Source: Bradyrhizobium ivorense (GTDB lineage Bacteria; Pseudomonadota; Alphaproteobacteria; Rhizobiales; Xanthobacteraceae). From it: a stretch of 64,000 bases of DNA. The DNA is taken from NCBI RefSeq assembly GCF_900696085.1, contig NZ_CAADFC020000016.1, positions 620,001-684,000 of the forward strand. Direction: 5' to 3'. Of the stretch, positions 24,442 to 33,525 are shown in pieces. Below the pieces are notes generated by a model. That model was given only the letters and a program-made list of their open reading frames with translations, ran no database searches and was not told the DNA's origin. A program made the translations under genes and the position numbers. Every line of letters begins with the position of its first letter. The first letter of the stretch is position 1.

Positions 24442-24525
24442 CCCGCGCGGGCGGATTTTTGAGCTGCATCAATACGGAGCCGCACTCCGTTATCGTAGGA
24501 TGCCGCGTCCGGCAGGATTACGCAG

Positions 24526-24720
24526 ATGACAGAAATAGCGGCCTGGCGCCCAATTATCTTCTCGTGCCCAAACACCGGCGATCGAGTTCAAGGCCTGCTT
24601 CCCCGTGACACATCCGATCGTCAAGCCGACGACCTGCAGTCGATCTCATGTGCCGCTTGCGACGGCATCCATTTCATCAACCTGCGAACCGGCACGATCG
24701 TCGTTCCCAGGCGCATTTAG
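24526..24720 (+). CDS. Small zinc-ribbon-like protein
   Basis: 64 residues with FSCPNTGDRVQG near the start and ISCAACDGIHFINLRTG near the end. The C-P.TG and C-xx-C..H pattern resembles a short treble-clef or zinc-ribbon fold seen in many Bradyrhizobium hypothetical proteins. It lies between the microprotein gene and the phasin promoter, in the same direction. Function unknown. Confidence 0.65.
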   Translation: MTEIAAWRPIIFSCPNTGDRVQGLLPRDTSDRQADDLQSISCAACDGIHFINLRTGTIVVPRRI

Positions 24721-24746
24721 CGCCAGCGTCAGGGGCATGCGCCCGG

Positions 24747-24760
24747 TTGACGCAAATCAA
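24747..24760. promoter_or_regulatory. FixK/FNR-type box of the phasin operon
   Basis: TTGACGCAAATCAA, exact, 56 bases before the phasin ATG. The 15-mer TTGACGCAAATCAAC recurs at 35465. Confidence 0.88.
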
Positions 24761-24816
24761 CACGCAGGCACCGCCATCGTGAGACACGAGGCCACTAGCA
24801 ATTGAGGAAGCTGAAC

Positions 24817-25173
24817 ATGACATACCGTAGCCAAGCCCGTCCCGTCGCCGAGGCCATCCAGAGCTGCGCGAAACGCGCAATTGCCGTCCAATCGGAGTTC
24901 TCGGAAAAGCTGATCGAAGCGAACCGACACTGGCTCGAGCAGATTCAGATCGAATCGACCGAAGCCTGGGAGCTTTTCCGCAAATTCAATTCCACCGCCT
25001 CGGTCGCCGAGAAAATCACGGCGCTGCAAGACTGGAGCAAGGGCGTGACGGCGCGCGCCGCAGAGGACGCGACATACGCGATCGAGACCGCGCGTTCGCT
25101 GGGCACTATCGAGCTGAACCTGCTTGCACGGCGAACCGGCGCTACCGAGGAGACGCCTCGAAAGGCTGCCTGA
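24817..25173 (+). CDS. Phasin-family protein
   Basis: A 118-residue mostly helical protein (AEAIQSCAKRAIAVQSEFSEKL, later EWKI-type amphipathic helices such as AEKITALQDWSKGVTARAAE). The composition and heptads match Phasin_2, which coats polyhydroxyalkanoate granules. GAGGAAG precedes the ATG at 24817. The exact FixK box upstream and the PHB synthesis genes at 42.7-45.8 kb in the same regulon support a granule role under low oxygen. Two bases after it starts the small THWR protein. Confidence 0.8.
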   Translation: MTYRSQARPVAEAIQSCAKRAIAVQSEFSEKLIEANRHWLEQIQIESTEAWELFRKFNSTASVAEKITALQDWSKGVTARAAEDATYAIETARSLGTIELNLLARRTGATEETPRKAA

Positions 25174-25174
25174 C

Positions 25175-25402
25175 GTGACGACTCGTGACGCTTCAGACCT
25201 CTCAAAAGGCGGCGTCAGCCCGACATGGGAAGGGATCGCGGTCGCTCCTTACGACCGCGACCTGGAGCTCGCCGTGATCGAGGGTAACGCCATTCACCGG
25301 CTCGTCTTTCCCTGCCGCCGCACTCTGGGCGGCTGGATCAAGGCGGAGACCGCCGAGCGCATCGTGGTACAACCCACCCATTGGCGCCCTTGGGTCAGAT
25401 AG
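25175..25402 (+). CDS. Small protein with FPC...GW...THWRPW signature, unknown function
   Basis: 75 residues from a GTG two bases after the phasin stop, so co-transcribed. It shows WEGIAVAPYDRDLELAV, then FPCRR, then GW and PTHWRPW. It is a paralogue of the 14655-14894 product. The basic, aromatic-rich ending suggests a compact fold. The GTG is preferred over the upstream frame because it follows the phasin directly. Confidence 0.68.
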   Translation: MTTRDASDLSKGGVSPTWEGIAVAPYDRDLELAVIEGNAIHRLVFPCRRTLGGWIKAETAERIVVQPTHWRPWVR

Positions 25403-25519
25403 TCCGGACTCCCGGTCGCATTCTCGCCGCCAAGAACGATCTCATACCGGGCGGGCGGTGGCTTCAGGCGCCCGAACATTGTACTATCGAACAGATTTGA
25501 GGGCTTTGCCCGGGGGAAT

Positions 25520-26950
25520 ATGTCTGACCGCATCTGGTACCGCTATGGCACTGCCGCGGCAGCGGCCGCGCTCGTATTCGTGGCGCGCGCGGCATTGAAT
25601 AACTACTTCGAAGACCGGACGTTCACGATCATCTACGTTCCCGCCGTGTTGTTCGCCGCCTTCGCCGGTGGCCGCGGTCCGGCGATCCTCACAACCCTGC
25701 TCTGCCTTGCCATCAGCGCCAACTTCCTCGGCAAAAGTCTGGTTACTGAACCTGCGAACCTGGTCGACATGGCGTGTTTTGCCATCCTCGGCCCGATCCT
25801 TGGCTTTATGGGCGACCGGTTGTTGAGGGAAAGCGATCAAGCGCGAAATCGACAAGCGCATCTACAATCGATCCTGGACACCGTTCCAGACGCCATGATC
25901 GTGATCGACGACCACGGCAATATTCGCTCCTTCAGCGCGGCCGCGGAGCGCCTGTTCGGCTGGAAAACGGACCAGGTCGTTGGAAAGAACGTCTCGAGCC
26001 TGATGCCGCAGCCGTATCGCGGCGAGCACGACCGGTATCTCAAGCGTTACCTTACGACTGGCGAACGACGCATCATCGGCGTCGGGCGGATCGTGGTCGG
26101 AGAGCGGAGCGACGGCTCTACCTTCCCGATGGAGCTCGCCGTCGGCGAGGCCAAGGTACGTGGTGAGCGGTTCTTCACCGGCTTCATCCGCGATCTTACC
26201 GAACGTCGGGCGCAAGAGCGGAGGCTCCAGGAACTGCAGTCCGAGCTGGTCCACGTATCGCGGTTGACCGCCATGGGCGAAATGGCGTCATCCATCGCTC
26301 ATGAGATCAACCAACCGCTATCAGCGATTACAAACTACATGCGCGGCGCGGGCGCGCTGCTGGCGTCGGAGACACCTGACGTAAAGCGAATACGCGACGC
26401 GCTCGAGCGGGCCGCGCGGCAGGCGCTGCGGGCCGGTGACATCATCCAGCGCCTGCGCGAATTCGTTGCCAAGGGCGAAACACAGCACTCTCTGGAAAGC
26501 CCAGTCACGCTGCTTGAAGAGGCCGTCGCGCTCGCACTGCTCGGCGCCAAGGAGCAGGGAGTCCGGGTGACAATCCGCAGCGACCGGGACATTCCACCGA
26601 TCCTGGTCGACAAGATCCAGATCCAGCAGGTGGTACTGAACCTGGTCCGGAATGCGATCGAGGCGATGGCCGCGAGTTCGCGCCGCGAATTAACGGTCGG
26701 GGTCACCAAGGCGGATGGCGTCGCAATATTCACCGTTGCGGATACTGGCCCCGGCATCAGCCCCGATATCGCCGACCGCTTGTTCCAGCCTTTCATCACA
26801 ACCAAGGAGAACGGCATGGGCGTCGGACTTTCGATCTGCCGAACCATCGTCGAGTCCCATGGTGGGCGCATCGTCGCGCTGCCAAACACCGGCGGTGGTA
26901 CGGCTTTCCAGTTTACCCTCCCGTTGGCGGAGGACGGAGAAGAAGAATGA
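25520..26950 (+). CDS. fixL: FixL-like PAS sensor histidine kinase lacking the haem-ligand His
   Basis: A 476-residue protein: three or four N-terminal helices (about 10-100, DUF4118-like), a PAS domain (115-230), and a HisKA/HATPase kinase (phospho-acceptor H261 in SIAHEINQPL; ATP-binding DTGPGI and GMGVGLSICR). The PAS domain aligns closely with B. japonicum FixL (RYLTTGERRIIGVGR), but the residue at the haem-iron His position (FixL H200) is Arg184; the codon is CGC, one transition from CAC. The downstream Arg of the pocket (R190) is kept. So it may not bind haem in the usual way. It overlaps fixJ by four bases. Confidence 0.85.
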   Translation: MSDRIWYRYGTAAAAAALVFVARAALNNYFEDRTFTIIYVPAVLFAAFAGGRGPAILTTLLCLAISANFLGKSLVTEPANLVDMACFAILGPILGFMGDRLLRESDQARNRQAHLQSILDTVPDAMIVIDDHGNIRSFSAAAERLFGWKTDQVVGKNVSSLMPQPYRGEHDRYLKRYLTTGERRIIGVGRIVVGERSDGSTFPMELAVGEAKVRGERFFTGFIRDLTERRAQERRLQELQSELVHVSRLTAMGEMASSIAHEINQPLSAITNYMRGAGALLASETPDVKRIRDALERAARQALRAGDIIQRLREFVAKGETQHSLESPVTLLEEAVALALLGAKEQGVRVTIRSDRDIPPILVDKIQIQQVVLNLVRNAIEAMAASSRRELTVGVTKADGVAIFTVADTGPGISPDIADRLFQPFITTKENGMGVGLSICRTIVESHGGRIVALPNTGGGTAFQFTLPLAEDGEEE

Positions 26951-27555
26951 CTACGCGCCGCGCAATTCTTGTAATCGACGATGACGCCGCAATGCGGGAT
27001 TCGCTCGCTTTCCTACTTGACGTTAACGGCTTTGCCGTCACGACGTATGAGACCGCAACCGATTTTCTCGATCATTTCGAGAGCGGCACGGTCGACTGTA
27101 TCGTATCGGATATCCGCATGCCCGGCATGAGCGGCCTGGAGCTGGTCCGCAGGCTCAAGGCAGATGCATCAGCATGTCCTGTCATCCTAATGACTGGCCA
27201 TGGTGACGTCGCACTTGCGGTTGAAGCGATGAAGGCCGGTGCGGTTGATTTCATCGAAAAACCCTTCGAGGACGAAGCGCTACTGCGTGCAATCAACGAA
27301 GCCCTGCAAACACAGTCGGCAGCGCCAACCGACGCTACGGCCAAACGCGAGGCGGAAGCTCGCCTGGTAGACCTTTCGCCGCGCGAGCGCGACGTTCTGC
27401 GGGGGCTCGTGGCAGGCAAGATCAACAAGGTAATCGCCCACGACCTAGGTATCAGCCCGCGCACGGTTGAGGTCTACCGAGCCAACCTGATGGCCAAGAC
27501 CAATGTGCGCAGCATGTCGGAGCTGATGCGGATTGCGATCACTGCCGGGCTGTAG
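26947..27555 (+). CDS. fixJ: FixJ-type response regulator
   Basis: A 202-residue protein: receiver domain with phospho-acceptor D55 (SDIRMPG), conserved Thr/Lys (MTGHGD and EKPF), and a C-terminal LuxR-type helix-turn-helix (LSPRERDVLRGLVAGKINK, then RTVEVYRANLMAKTN). It is translated after a four-base overlap with the FixL-like kinase. FixJ activates fixK in rhizobia, and FixJ-consensus octamers lie upstream of the fixK gene at 48295 in this window. Confidence 0.93.
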   Translation: MTTRRAILVIDDDAAMRDSLAFLLDVNGFAVTTYETATDFLDHFESGTVDCIVSDIRMPGMSGLELVRRLKADASACPVILMTGHGDVALAVEAMKAGAVDFIEKPFEDEALLRAINEALQTQSAAPTDATAKREAEARLVDLSPRERDVLRGLVAGKINKVIAHDLGISPRTVEVYRANLMAKTNVRSMSELMRIAITAGL

Positions 27556-28002
27556 ATCCCCTCGGAAAACGGCCGTCCGCCCCTGCTTAGATGGAACGAG
27601 CGATGTGCTGCTCTTCAGAGCCTGACGAACCTCGTCATCTTCCAATTTGTCCAGAAGCCAGCGACGATCTTTCTCGCATTTGACACTCGCGGTGTCCTTC
27701 GGTTGCAATTGTGACTGTTCGACAAGAGGCGATTTCGCTTGGTCGGTCACGTCAACGCTCAGCAGGGTAAGAGCACCCTGCCAACGTGCGCGATCCGTCA
27801 CACAGACGTATTGCGTAAGGTCAATTCCCGGGTGAAAATAATTGGAACCACCTTGTGGGCTACCGGTAACGTCCCTCAATTTGAGCCAGCCGGGTTTTCG
27901 CTTTCGCGATGATCGCGTCTTGCGTTGTTTGGCGGCTTCGTCAAGCGGCGACGGCTTGGCGGTGGCAGGACGGTGACGATTTGGGTCCGCATCGGCGGGC
28001 AT
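27445..28002 (-). CDS. Hypothetical protein, low-confidence frame overlapping fixJ end
   Basis: A 185-residue frame rich in Arg, Lys and Ser, with an N-terminal basic region (KQRKTRSSRKRKPGW) and a more ordered middle (RWLLDKLEDDEVRQALKS). It has no clear ribosome site, and its last 111 bases run antisense through fixJ, so the true gene, if any, may be shorter or absent. No family is recognised. It fills most of the fixJ to phosphoketolase gap. Confidence 0.35.
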   Translation of the reverse strand: MPADADPNRHRPATAKPSPLDEAAKQRKTRSSRKRKPGWLKLRDVTGSPQGGSNYFHPGIDLTQYVCVTDRARWQGALTLLSVDVTDQAKSPLVEQSQLQPKDTASVKCEKDRRWLLDKLEDDEVRQALKSSTSLVPSKQGRTAVFRGDLQPGSDRNPHQLRHAAHIGLGHQVGSVDLNRARADT

Positions 28003-28103
28003 GTTCGAACTGACTCAAGCTGTTTCCGTCATATTGGTCGTCTAGTTTGGAACTTATTGATGGAGTTCGAGGTCATTTCCTGAACTTTTCTTTGGAGAGC
28101 GAC

Positions 28104-30518
28104 ATGCGACCGATGACTGCTCCAAACGAACCGGCAAGCGCCAACGATCTGAAATTGCTGGACCGTTACTGGCGCGCCGCCAACTATCTCTCCGTCGGCC
28201 AGATCTATTTGCTCGACAATCCTCTGCTCAGGGAACCGCTCAAGCCGGAACATATCAAGCCGCGGCTGCTCGGCCACTGGGGCACCACGCCCGGGCTCAA
28301 CTTCATCTATGCCCACCTCAACCGCGTGATCTGCGCCTTCGATCTCAGCATTATCTATGTCTGCGGCCCCGGCCATGGCGGTCCAGGCATGGTCGCCAAC
28401 ACCTATCTCGAAGGCACCTACACCGGCATCTATCCGGAGGTGACCTGCGATGCTGATGGCCTGCGAAAGCTGTTCCGCCAGTTCTCCTTCCCCGGGGGCA
28501 TTCCGAGTCATGCGGCGCCGGAAACGCCCGGTTCGATCCATGAGGGCGGCGAACTCGGCTATGCACTGGTCCATGCCTTTGGAGCCGCCTTTGACAATCC
28601 CGATCTGATCGTGGCCTGCGTGGTCGGTGACGGTGAAGCTGAAACGGGTCCGCTCGCCGCATCTTGGCATTCGAACAAGTTCCTCAATCCAAAGCACGAC
28701 GGCGCGGTGCTTCCGATCCTGCATCTCAATGGCTACAAGATCGCAAATCCCGCCGTGCTCGCGCGAATGAGCGACAAGGAGATCCGCAGTCTTTTCGTCG
28801 GCTATGGTTACGAGCCGCTCTTTGTCGAAGGCGACGAGCCGGATTCGATGCATCGGATGATGGCGGACACCGTCGACCGCGCGCTTAGCGCCATCCGCTC
28901 CATCCAGCACGGCGCGCGCGAAGGATCCGCGGATTTCCAGCGGCCAAAATGGCCGATGATAGTGCTGCGAAGCCCGAAGGGCTGGACGGGACCGAAAGAA
29001 GTCGACGGGTTGAAAGTCGAGGCATTCTGGCGCGCGCATCAGGTGCCAATCGCCAATCCGCGCGGCAATCCCGAACATCTGCAACTGCTCGAACAGTGGA
29101 TGAGGAGTTATGAGCCCGAAACGCTGTTCGATGCAAGTGGCCGGCTCGTGCCGGAATTGCGGGACCTTGCGCCCGCGGGCGACCGTCGGATGGGAGCCAA
29201 TCCGCACGCCAATGGCGGCTTGCTGAAGCGGGAGCTGAAATTGCCGGATTTCCGCGCCTATGCGGTCGAGGTTGCCGATCCGGGCGGCGGCGTCGCCGAA
29301 GCCACACGCGAGCTCGGCAAGTTCCTGCGCGAGGTTATGAAGCTGAACGCCGATGCGCGCAATTTCCGTATCATGGGACCCGACGAAACCGCATCCAACC
29401 GGCTCGAGGCGGTCTTTGAGGCCACCGACCGCGTCTGGATGGAAGGGATCGAGCCCTATGACGTCCACCTCGCCCATGACGGCCGGGTGATGGAGGTGCT
29501 AAGCGAACATCTCTGCCAAGGCTGGCTTGAAGGCTACCTGCTCACCGGTCGCCACGGCTTCTTCTCCTGCTACGAGGCCTTTATCCACATTGTCGATTCG
29601 ATGCTCAACCAGCACGCCAAATGGCTAAAGGTCTCGCGCGCGCTGACTTGGCGGCGCCCAATCGCGTCGCTGAACTATCTCCTCACCTCGCACGTCTGGC
29701 GGCAGGATCACAACGGCTTCAGCCACCAGGATCCCGGCTTCGTCGATCTCGTCACCAACAAGAAGGCCGATATCGTCCGCGTCTACTTCCCGCCCGATGC
29801 CAATACCCTGCTCTGGGTCGGCGATCATTGCCTGCGCACCTATGACCGCATCAATGTGATCGTCGCCGGCAAGCAGCCTGCTCCACAATGGCTCCCCATG
29901 CGTGAGGCGATCATCCATTGCGAGGCGGGCATCGGCATCTGGAAATGGGCCGGCACCGAAGCCCCCAACGCCGAGCCCGACGTGGTGATGGCCTGCGCCG
30001 GCGACGTTCCGACGCTGGAGACGCTCGCCGCCGTTGACCTGCTGCGCAGGGCGCTGCCGGCCCTGAGAATTCGCGTCGTCAACGTAGTTGACCTGATGAC
30101 CCTGCAGCCGAAGGATCAGCATCCACACGGCTTGTCAGATCGGGACTTCGACAGCTTGTTCACCCGGGACAAGCCGGTGATCTTCGCCTATCACGGCTAT
30201 CCCTATCTGATCCATCGCCTGACCTACAACCGCGCAAATCATGCGGGCATGCATGTGCGCGGCTTCGCCGAGGAAGGCACTACCACCACACCGTTTGACA
30301 TGGTTGTGTTGAACGGCCTCGACCGCTTCCATCTTGCCATCGAGGCGATCGAGCGGGTGCCGGGGCTCGATATCGCGGCCGCCCACGTCAAGCAGCAGTT
30401 TCGCGACAGGCTCATCGAACACTCGCGCTACGTCCGCGAGCATGGCGAAGATATGCCGGAGATCCGCAACTGGGTCTGGCCCGCGGGTGGCACGACGGCG
30501 CGCGAGCCCGGGGACTGA
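28104..30518 (+). CDS. xfp: Xylulose-5-phosphate/fructose-6-phosphate phosphoketolase
   Basis: An 804-residue thiamine-diphosphate enzyme (start at 28104 with GGAG upstream). Landmarks are YVCGPGHGGPGMVANTYLEG, the TPP-binding region GDGEAETGPLAASW, and later GRHGFFSCYEAF and HQDPGF. It splits a sugar phosphate into acetyl phosphate and a triose or tetrose phosphate. Directly followed by acetate kinase, so acetyl phosphate yields ATP and acetate without pyruvate oxidation. A one-mismatch FixK box (TTGATGGAGTTCGA) lies at 28057-28070. Confidence 0.94.
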   Translation: MRPMTAPNEPASANDLKLLDRYWRAANYLSVGQIYLLDNPLLREPLKPEHIKPRLLGHWGTTPGLNFIYAHLNRVICAFDLSIIYVCGPGHGGPGMVANTYLEGTYTGIYPEVTCDADGLRKLFRQFSFPGGIPSHAAPETPGSIHEGGELGYALVHAFGAAFDNPDLIVACVVGDGEAETGPLAASWHSNKFLNPKHDGAVLPILHLNGYKIANPAVLARMSDKEIRSLFVGYGYEPLFVEGDEPDSMHRMMADTVDRALSAIRSIQHGAREGSADFQRPKWPMIVLRSPKGWTGPKEVDGLKVEAFWRAHQVPIANPRGNPEHLQLLEQWMRSYEPETLFDASGRLVPELRDLAPAGDRRMGANPHANGGLLKRELKLPDFRAYAVEVADPGGGVAEATRELGKFLREVMKLNADARNFRIMGPDETASNRLEAVFEATDRVWMEGIEPYDVHLAHDGRVMEVLSEHLCQGWLEGYLLTGRHGFFSCYEAFIHIVDSMLNQHAKWLKVSRALTWRRPIASLNYLLTSHVWRQDHNGFSHQDPGFVDLVTNKKADIVRVYFPPDANTLLWVGDHCLRTYDRINVIVAGKQPAPQWLPMREAIIHCEAGIGIWKWAGTEAPNAEPDVVMACAGDVPTLETLAAVDLLRRALPALRIRVVNVVDLMTLQPKDQHPHGLSDRDFDSLFTRDKPVIFAYHGYPYLIHRLTYNRANHAGMHVRGFAEEGTTTTPFDMVVLNGLDRFHLAIEAIERVPGLDIAAAHVKQQFRDRLIEHSRYVREHGEDMPEIRNWVWPAGGTTAREPGD

Positions 30519-30555
30519 GCGCGGGGCCGGCAGCCAACGCGAAAGAGGATCGCCG

Positions 30556-31734
30556 ATGTCCAACAATGCTCTGGTATTCAATGCCGGCTCCTCGAGCGTC
30601 AAGTTCGGCCTGTTCGATATCGAGCAGGCCGAGCCGAAGATGAAATGCAAGGGCGTGCTCGACGAACAGGAGCGAGCACCCCGCGTCGTCGTCACCGATA
30701 CCTCGGGCAAGGCGCTCTTGGAGAAGAGCCGTCCCGCCGGCGAAACCAACGGCGACAGCCTGCTGGCCGAAATCTTTGCTTGGATCGACGGCTACCTCGG
30801 GTCCGGCAAGATCGCTGCCGTTGGCCATCGTATCGTTCATGGCGGGCGCGAATTCTCGGGTCCCACCGTGCTCAACGAACAAGTTCTTGCCTCGCTTGAT
30901 GCGCTGACGCCGCTGGCGCCGCTGCATCAGCCGCGCTGCCTTGCGGCAGTCCGGGCCGTGCAGTCCCTGCAGCCGGGGCTGACGCAGATCGCTTGCTTCG
31001 ATACGGCCTTTCATCATGACTTGACGCCGCCCGCGAGCCGCTTCGCCATTCCCCGACGCTTCGAAGAGCAAGGTATTCGTCGCTACGGATTTCACGGGCT
31101 CTCCTTTGAGTATGTTGCAGACCGCCTTGCCACGCTCGCACCGATGCAGACGCGTACGGTGATCGCGCATCTCGGCAACGGCGCGAGCCTCTGTGCTTTG
31201 CACAAAGGCAAGAGCGTCGACACCACGATGGGATTTACCCCGCTCGACGGTCTCGTGATGGGTACACGCTGCGGAGAGATCGATCCCGGTGTACTGCTCT
31301 ATCTGTTGCAGGAACAGAAAATGTCGGTCGACGAAGTCCAGCATCTGCTGTACGAGCGATCTGGCCTGCTCGGCGTCTCTGGGATATCAGCCGATATGCG
31401 CGCTCTTCTGACGAGCCACGACGCCGCGGCTCGCGAAGCCATTGATCTCTTTACCTTTCGCGTCGCCGCCGAAGTCGCCGTGATGGTGAATACGCTCGCC
31501 GGCCTTGATGGCCTGATATTTACCGGCGGCATCGGCCAGCATGCAGCCGAGATAAGGCAGCAAATCTGCGATCGCCTCACCTGGCTCGGGGTCCGCCTCG
31601 ATGCAGAAGCAAATGCAAGGGGAGAACAGCGCATCGCAGCGGACGGCAGCGCGGTGGACGTGCTGGTCGTTCCGACCAGCGAGGAGATCACCATCGCGCG
31701 GCACTGCCGCAGGTTATTAGGCGCCGATTCATAG
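30556..31734 (+). CDS. ackA: Acetate kinase AckA
   Basis: A 392-residue protein with the family motifs NAGSSSVKFGL at the N-terminus, VGHRIVHGG near residue 94, AHLGNGASL near residue 202 and FTGGIGQHA near residue 320. It converts acetyl phosphate and ADP to acetate and ATP. It follows phosphoketolase by 37 bases, so both form an energy-yielding unit. No phosphotransacetylase gene is visible beside it, so acetyl phosphate is probably drained mainly through AckA. Confidence 0.95.
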   Translation: MSNNALVFNAGSSSVKFGLFDIEQAEPKMKCKGVLDEQERAPRVVVTDTSGKALLEKSRPAGETNGDSLLAEIFAWIDGYLGSGKIAAVGHRIVHGGREFSGPTVLNEQVLASLDALTPLAPLHQPRCLAAVRAVQSLQPGLTQIACFDTAFHHDLTPPASRFAIPRRFEEQGIRRYGFHGLSFEYVADRLATLAPMQTRTVIAHLGNGASLCALHKGKSVDTTMGFTPLDGLVMGTRCGEIDPGVLLYLLQEQKMSVDEVQHLLYERSGLLGVSGISADMRALLTSHDAAAREAIDLFTFRVAAEVAVMVNTLAGLDGLIFTGGIGQHAAEIRQQICDRLTWLGVRLDAEANARGEQRIAADGSAVDVLVVPTSEEITIARHCRRLLGADS

Positions 31735-31867
31735 CTCCGCACGACGTCCGGTCGCCCACGCGGCGGCAAACCGCGTTGCAGCCGTCAGGAATCCTATACG
31801 TACACACTGGCAACAAGGCAGACACTAGGCAACCGCCCCGATTTGATCCGGCTGCAGCTCGCGCGGC

Positions 31868-32329
31868 TCATGCGGCCGCAGATCCGGCCAAGCTTTGCTC
31901 AAGCGCCACGAGCAACTGCAGCCGGCCCACGATGCCAACAACCCGGGCGTCACGAAGCACCAGCACCTGAGAGATCTGACGACTGTCCATTTTGCCAACG
32001 ATCTCGTCTACGGTTGCACGCTCTTCGACCCAGACAGGCTTACGGCTCATAACAGCATCAACGCGGAGGGCTCGTGTCCGCTCGCGAACGAGCTTTCCTT
32101 CCTCGCTACCGAGCAACCATTCGGGCCAACAACCTTCAGGGCAACGCACACCGAGTTCTCGACGGTGAAGGAAGTCACCCTCTGAGATCACACCGACCAG
32201 AGATCCCGTTCCGTCGAGTACCGGCAAACTTCGCTGGCCGGTTTCCAGCAATAGCCGCACAGCATCAAGCAACTGTGCGTCTGGCTTGATCGTTGCAAAC
32301 GAAGTGCGCATTACGTTCATCGCAAGCAT
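31868..32329 (-). CDS. CBS-domain-pair protein
   Basis: 153 residues forming two CBS domains (DAVRLLLETGQRSLPVLD with GVISEGDFLHRREL, then TVDEIVGKMDSRQISQVLVL). Bateman pairs bind adenosine nucleotides and act as energy sensors. It lies downstream of the Mla-type genes on the same strand and belongs to a set of at least five CBS proteins in the cluster. Confidence 0.88.
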   Translation of the reverse strand: MLAMNVMRTSFATIKPDAQLLDAVRLLLETGQRSLPVLDGTGSLVGVISEGDFLHRRELGVRCPEGCWPEWLLGSEEGKLVRERTRALRVDAVMSRKPVWVEERATVDEIVGKMDSRQISQVLVLRDARVVGIVGRLQLLVALEQSLAGSAAA

Positions 32330-32399
32330 GGCTACCTCCGTTGTACTTGGCGATTGAGCTCGTTGCTTTGCAGTAACCGTCTATCAAGGTCTCGCTCGC

Positions 32400-33509
32400 T
32401 CATGACGATGACGACGTCCATGTCACGAGCTTGCGAGCGAGCGCGCCAAAGGCCATGTCGAAGGCCACGGCGGCGCTAGAGGGAGTAAGAGTATCGATGG
32501 CCCGCGCCTCCTCGAACAGTTGCGCTGCCTTGAGGCGACCGTCCGGATTCACTATCTTCGCTGCTAGTATGATAATCGCCTGCGGCCGAGGCCCCAGCGT
32601 AATCTCGAAACGACGCAGATCGATCAGAAGGCGCGATGCACCCTCGACAACATTGTCGGCGCGCAGCGGTGCATGTGCGATGTCAAAGTTCTCGAAGCTC
32701 TGCAGCAGCCGTGCCTGCACCAACGCCGGCAAACTATCGCTCCACTGCGCTCCGTCGAATCTCTGCGTTTCCTCGTCTGGCGTGAACAGAAAACGCTGTG
32801 TCTGTAGTCGCGCGATCGCGGTCGGCTCCGCTATGACCCACGGTGCAGGCAAAACCGCATGCGGCAGTGACCCGAAGCTGTCCACCGCGTGAAGGTCGTA
32901 GACCACCTTGCGCGTCGCCGAAGTGCCGCTGGCGGTCATACGCTCGAGGCCGGCGATGATGCCGTCAAGCTTTGGCGTATTGCGCGCTAGCCCTTCAGCG
33001 AACGTGCTGAGATTGTTGATCGTGCTGTGCAGCGGCACGGCATTCTCCGACAGGACGGCATCCACCCGGCGTAGCGCGTCGCGGGCAGCCTGCGTCATGC
33101 TCCGACCGGCCCCCTTTTCGGCCACCAGCGGTTCGCGCGCCGACGGCGCCACGGGATCATCACCGCCTTCCAGCGCGATCACCGGAACGCCGGTCAACCC
33201 TTGGAAATCGAGGCCGACACGCGTATCGCTGTGCACCGGCGTGCGCTCGGCGACTGCGATCTTGACGCGGACCTCGCGCTGGCGTTCCGGAACCAACTCA
33301 AGAGCGGTGACCTCGCCGACGCGGATACCGTTGAAGAGAACACCCGCCCCGACGAGGAGACCAGGGACGGGATCGGTAAAGACGACCTGATATGTCTCCC
33401 GCTTTCCGATTCCACCGACGTTGTTCAGCCAATAGATGAAGCCGAACACGGCGACGATTGCCGACAATACGAATGCACCAACGACAATGTAGGGCCCGCG
33501 AATTTCCAT
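32400..33509 (-). CDS. MlaD-type MCE lipid-binding protein fused to a PqiC-like auxiliary domain
   Basis: 369 residues from the ATG at 33509: a membrane anchor (residues 9-30), an MCE domain (FTDPVPGLLVGAGVLFNGIRVGEV), a helical stretch and a C-terminal ABC-transport-auxiliary domain of the PqiC/DUF330 kind (LPPA-like, with RLLIDLRRFEITLGPRP and ATI-type strands). Normally the MCE and auxiliary proteins are separate. It should bind phospholipid at the inner membrane together with MlaEF. Confidence 0.87.
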   Translation of the reverse strand: MEIRGPYIVVGAFVLSAIVAVFGFIYWLNNVGGIGKRETYQVVFTDPVPGLLVGAGVLFNGIRVGEVTALELVPERQREVRVKIAVAERTPVHSDTRVGLDFQGLTGVPVIALEGGDDPVAPSAREPLVAEKGAGRSMTQAARDALRRVDAVLSENAVPLHSTINNLSTFAEGLARNTPKLDGIIAGLERMTASGTSATRKVVYDLHAVDSFGSLPHAVLPAPWVIAEPTAIARLQTQRFLFTPDEETQRFDGAQWSDSLPALVQARLLQSFENFDIAHAPLRADNVVEGASRLLIDLRRFEITLGPRPQAIIILAAKIVNPDGRLKAAQLFEEARAIDTLTPSSAAVAFDMAFGALARKLVTWTSSSS

Positions 33510-33525
33510 GTGCGTCTCTCTTTGC

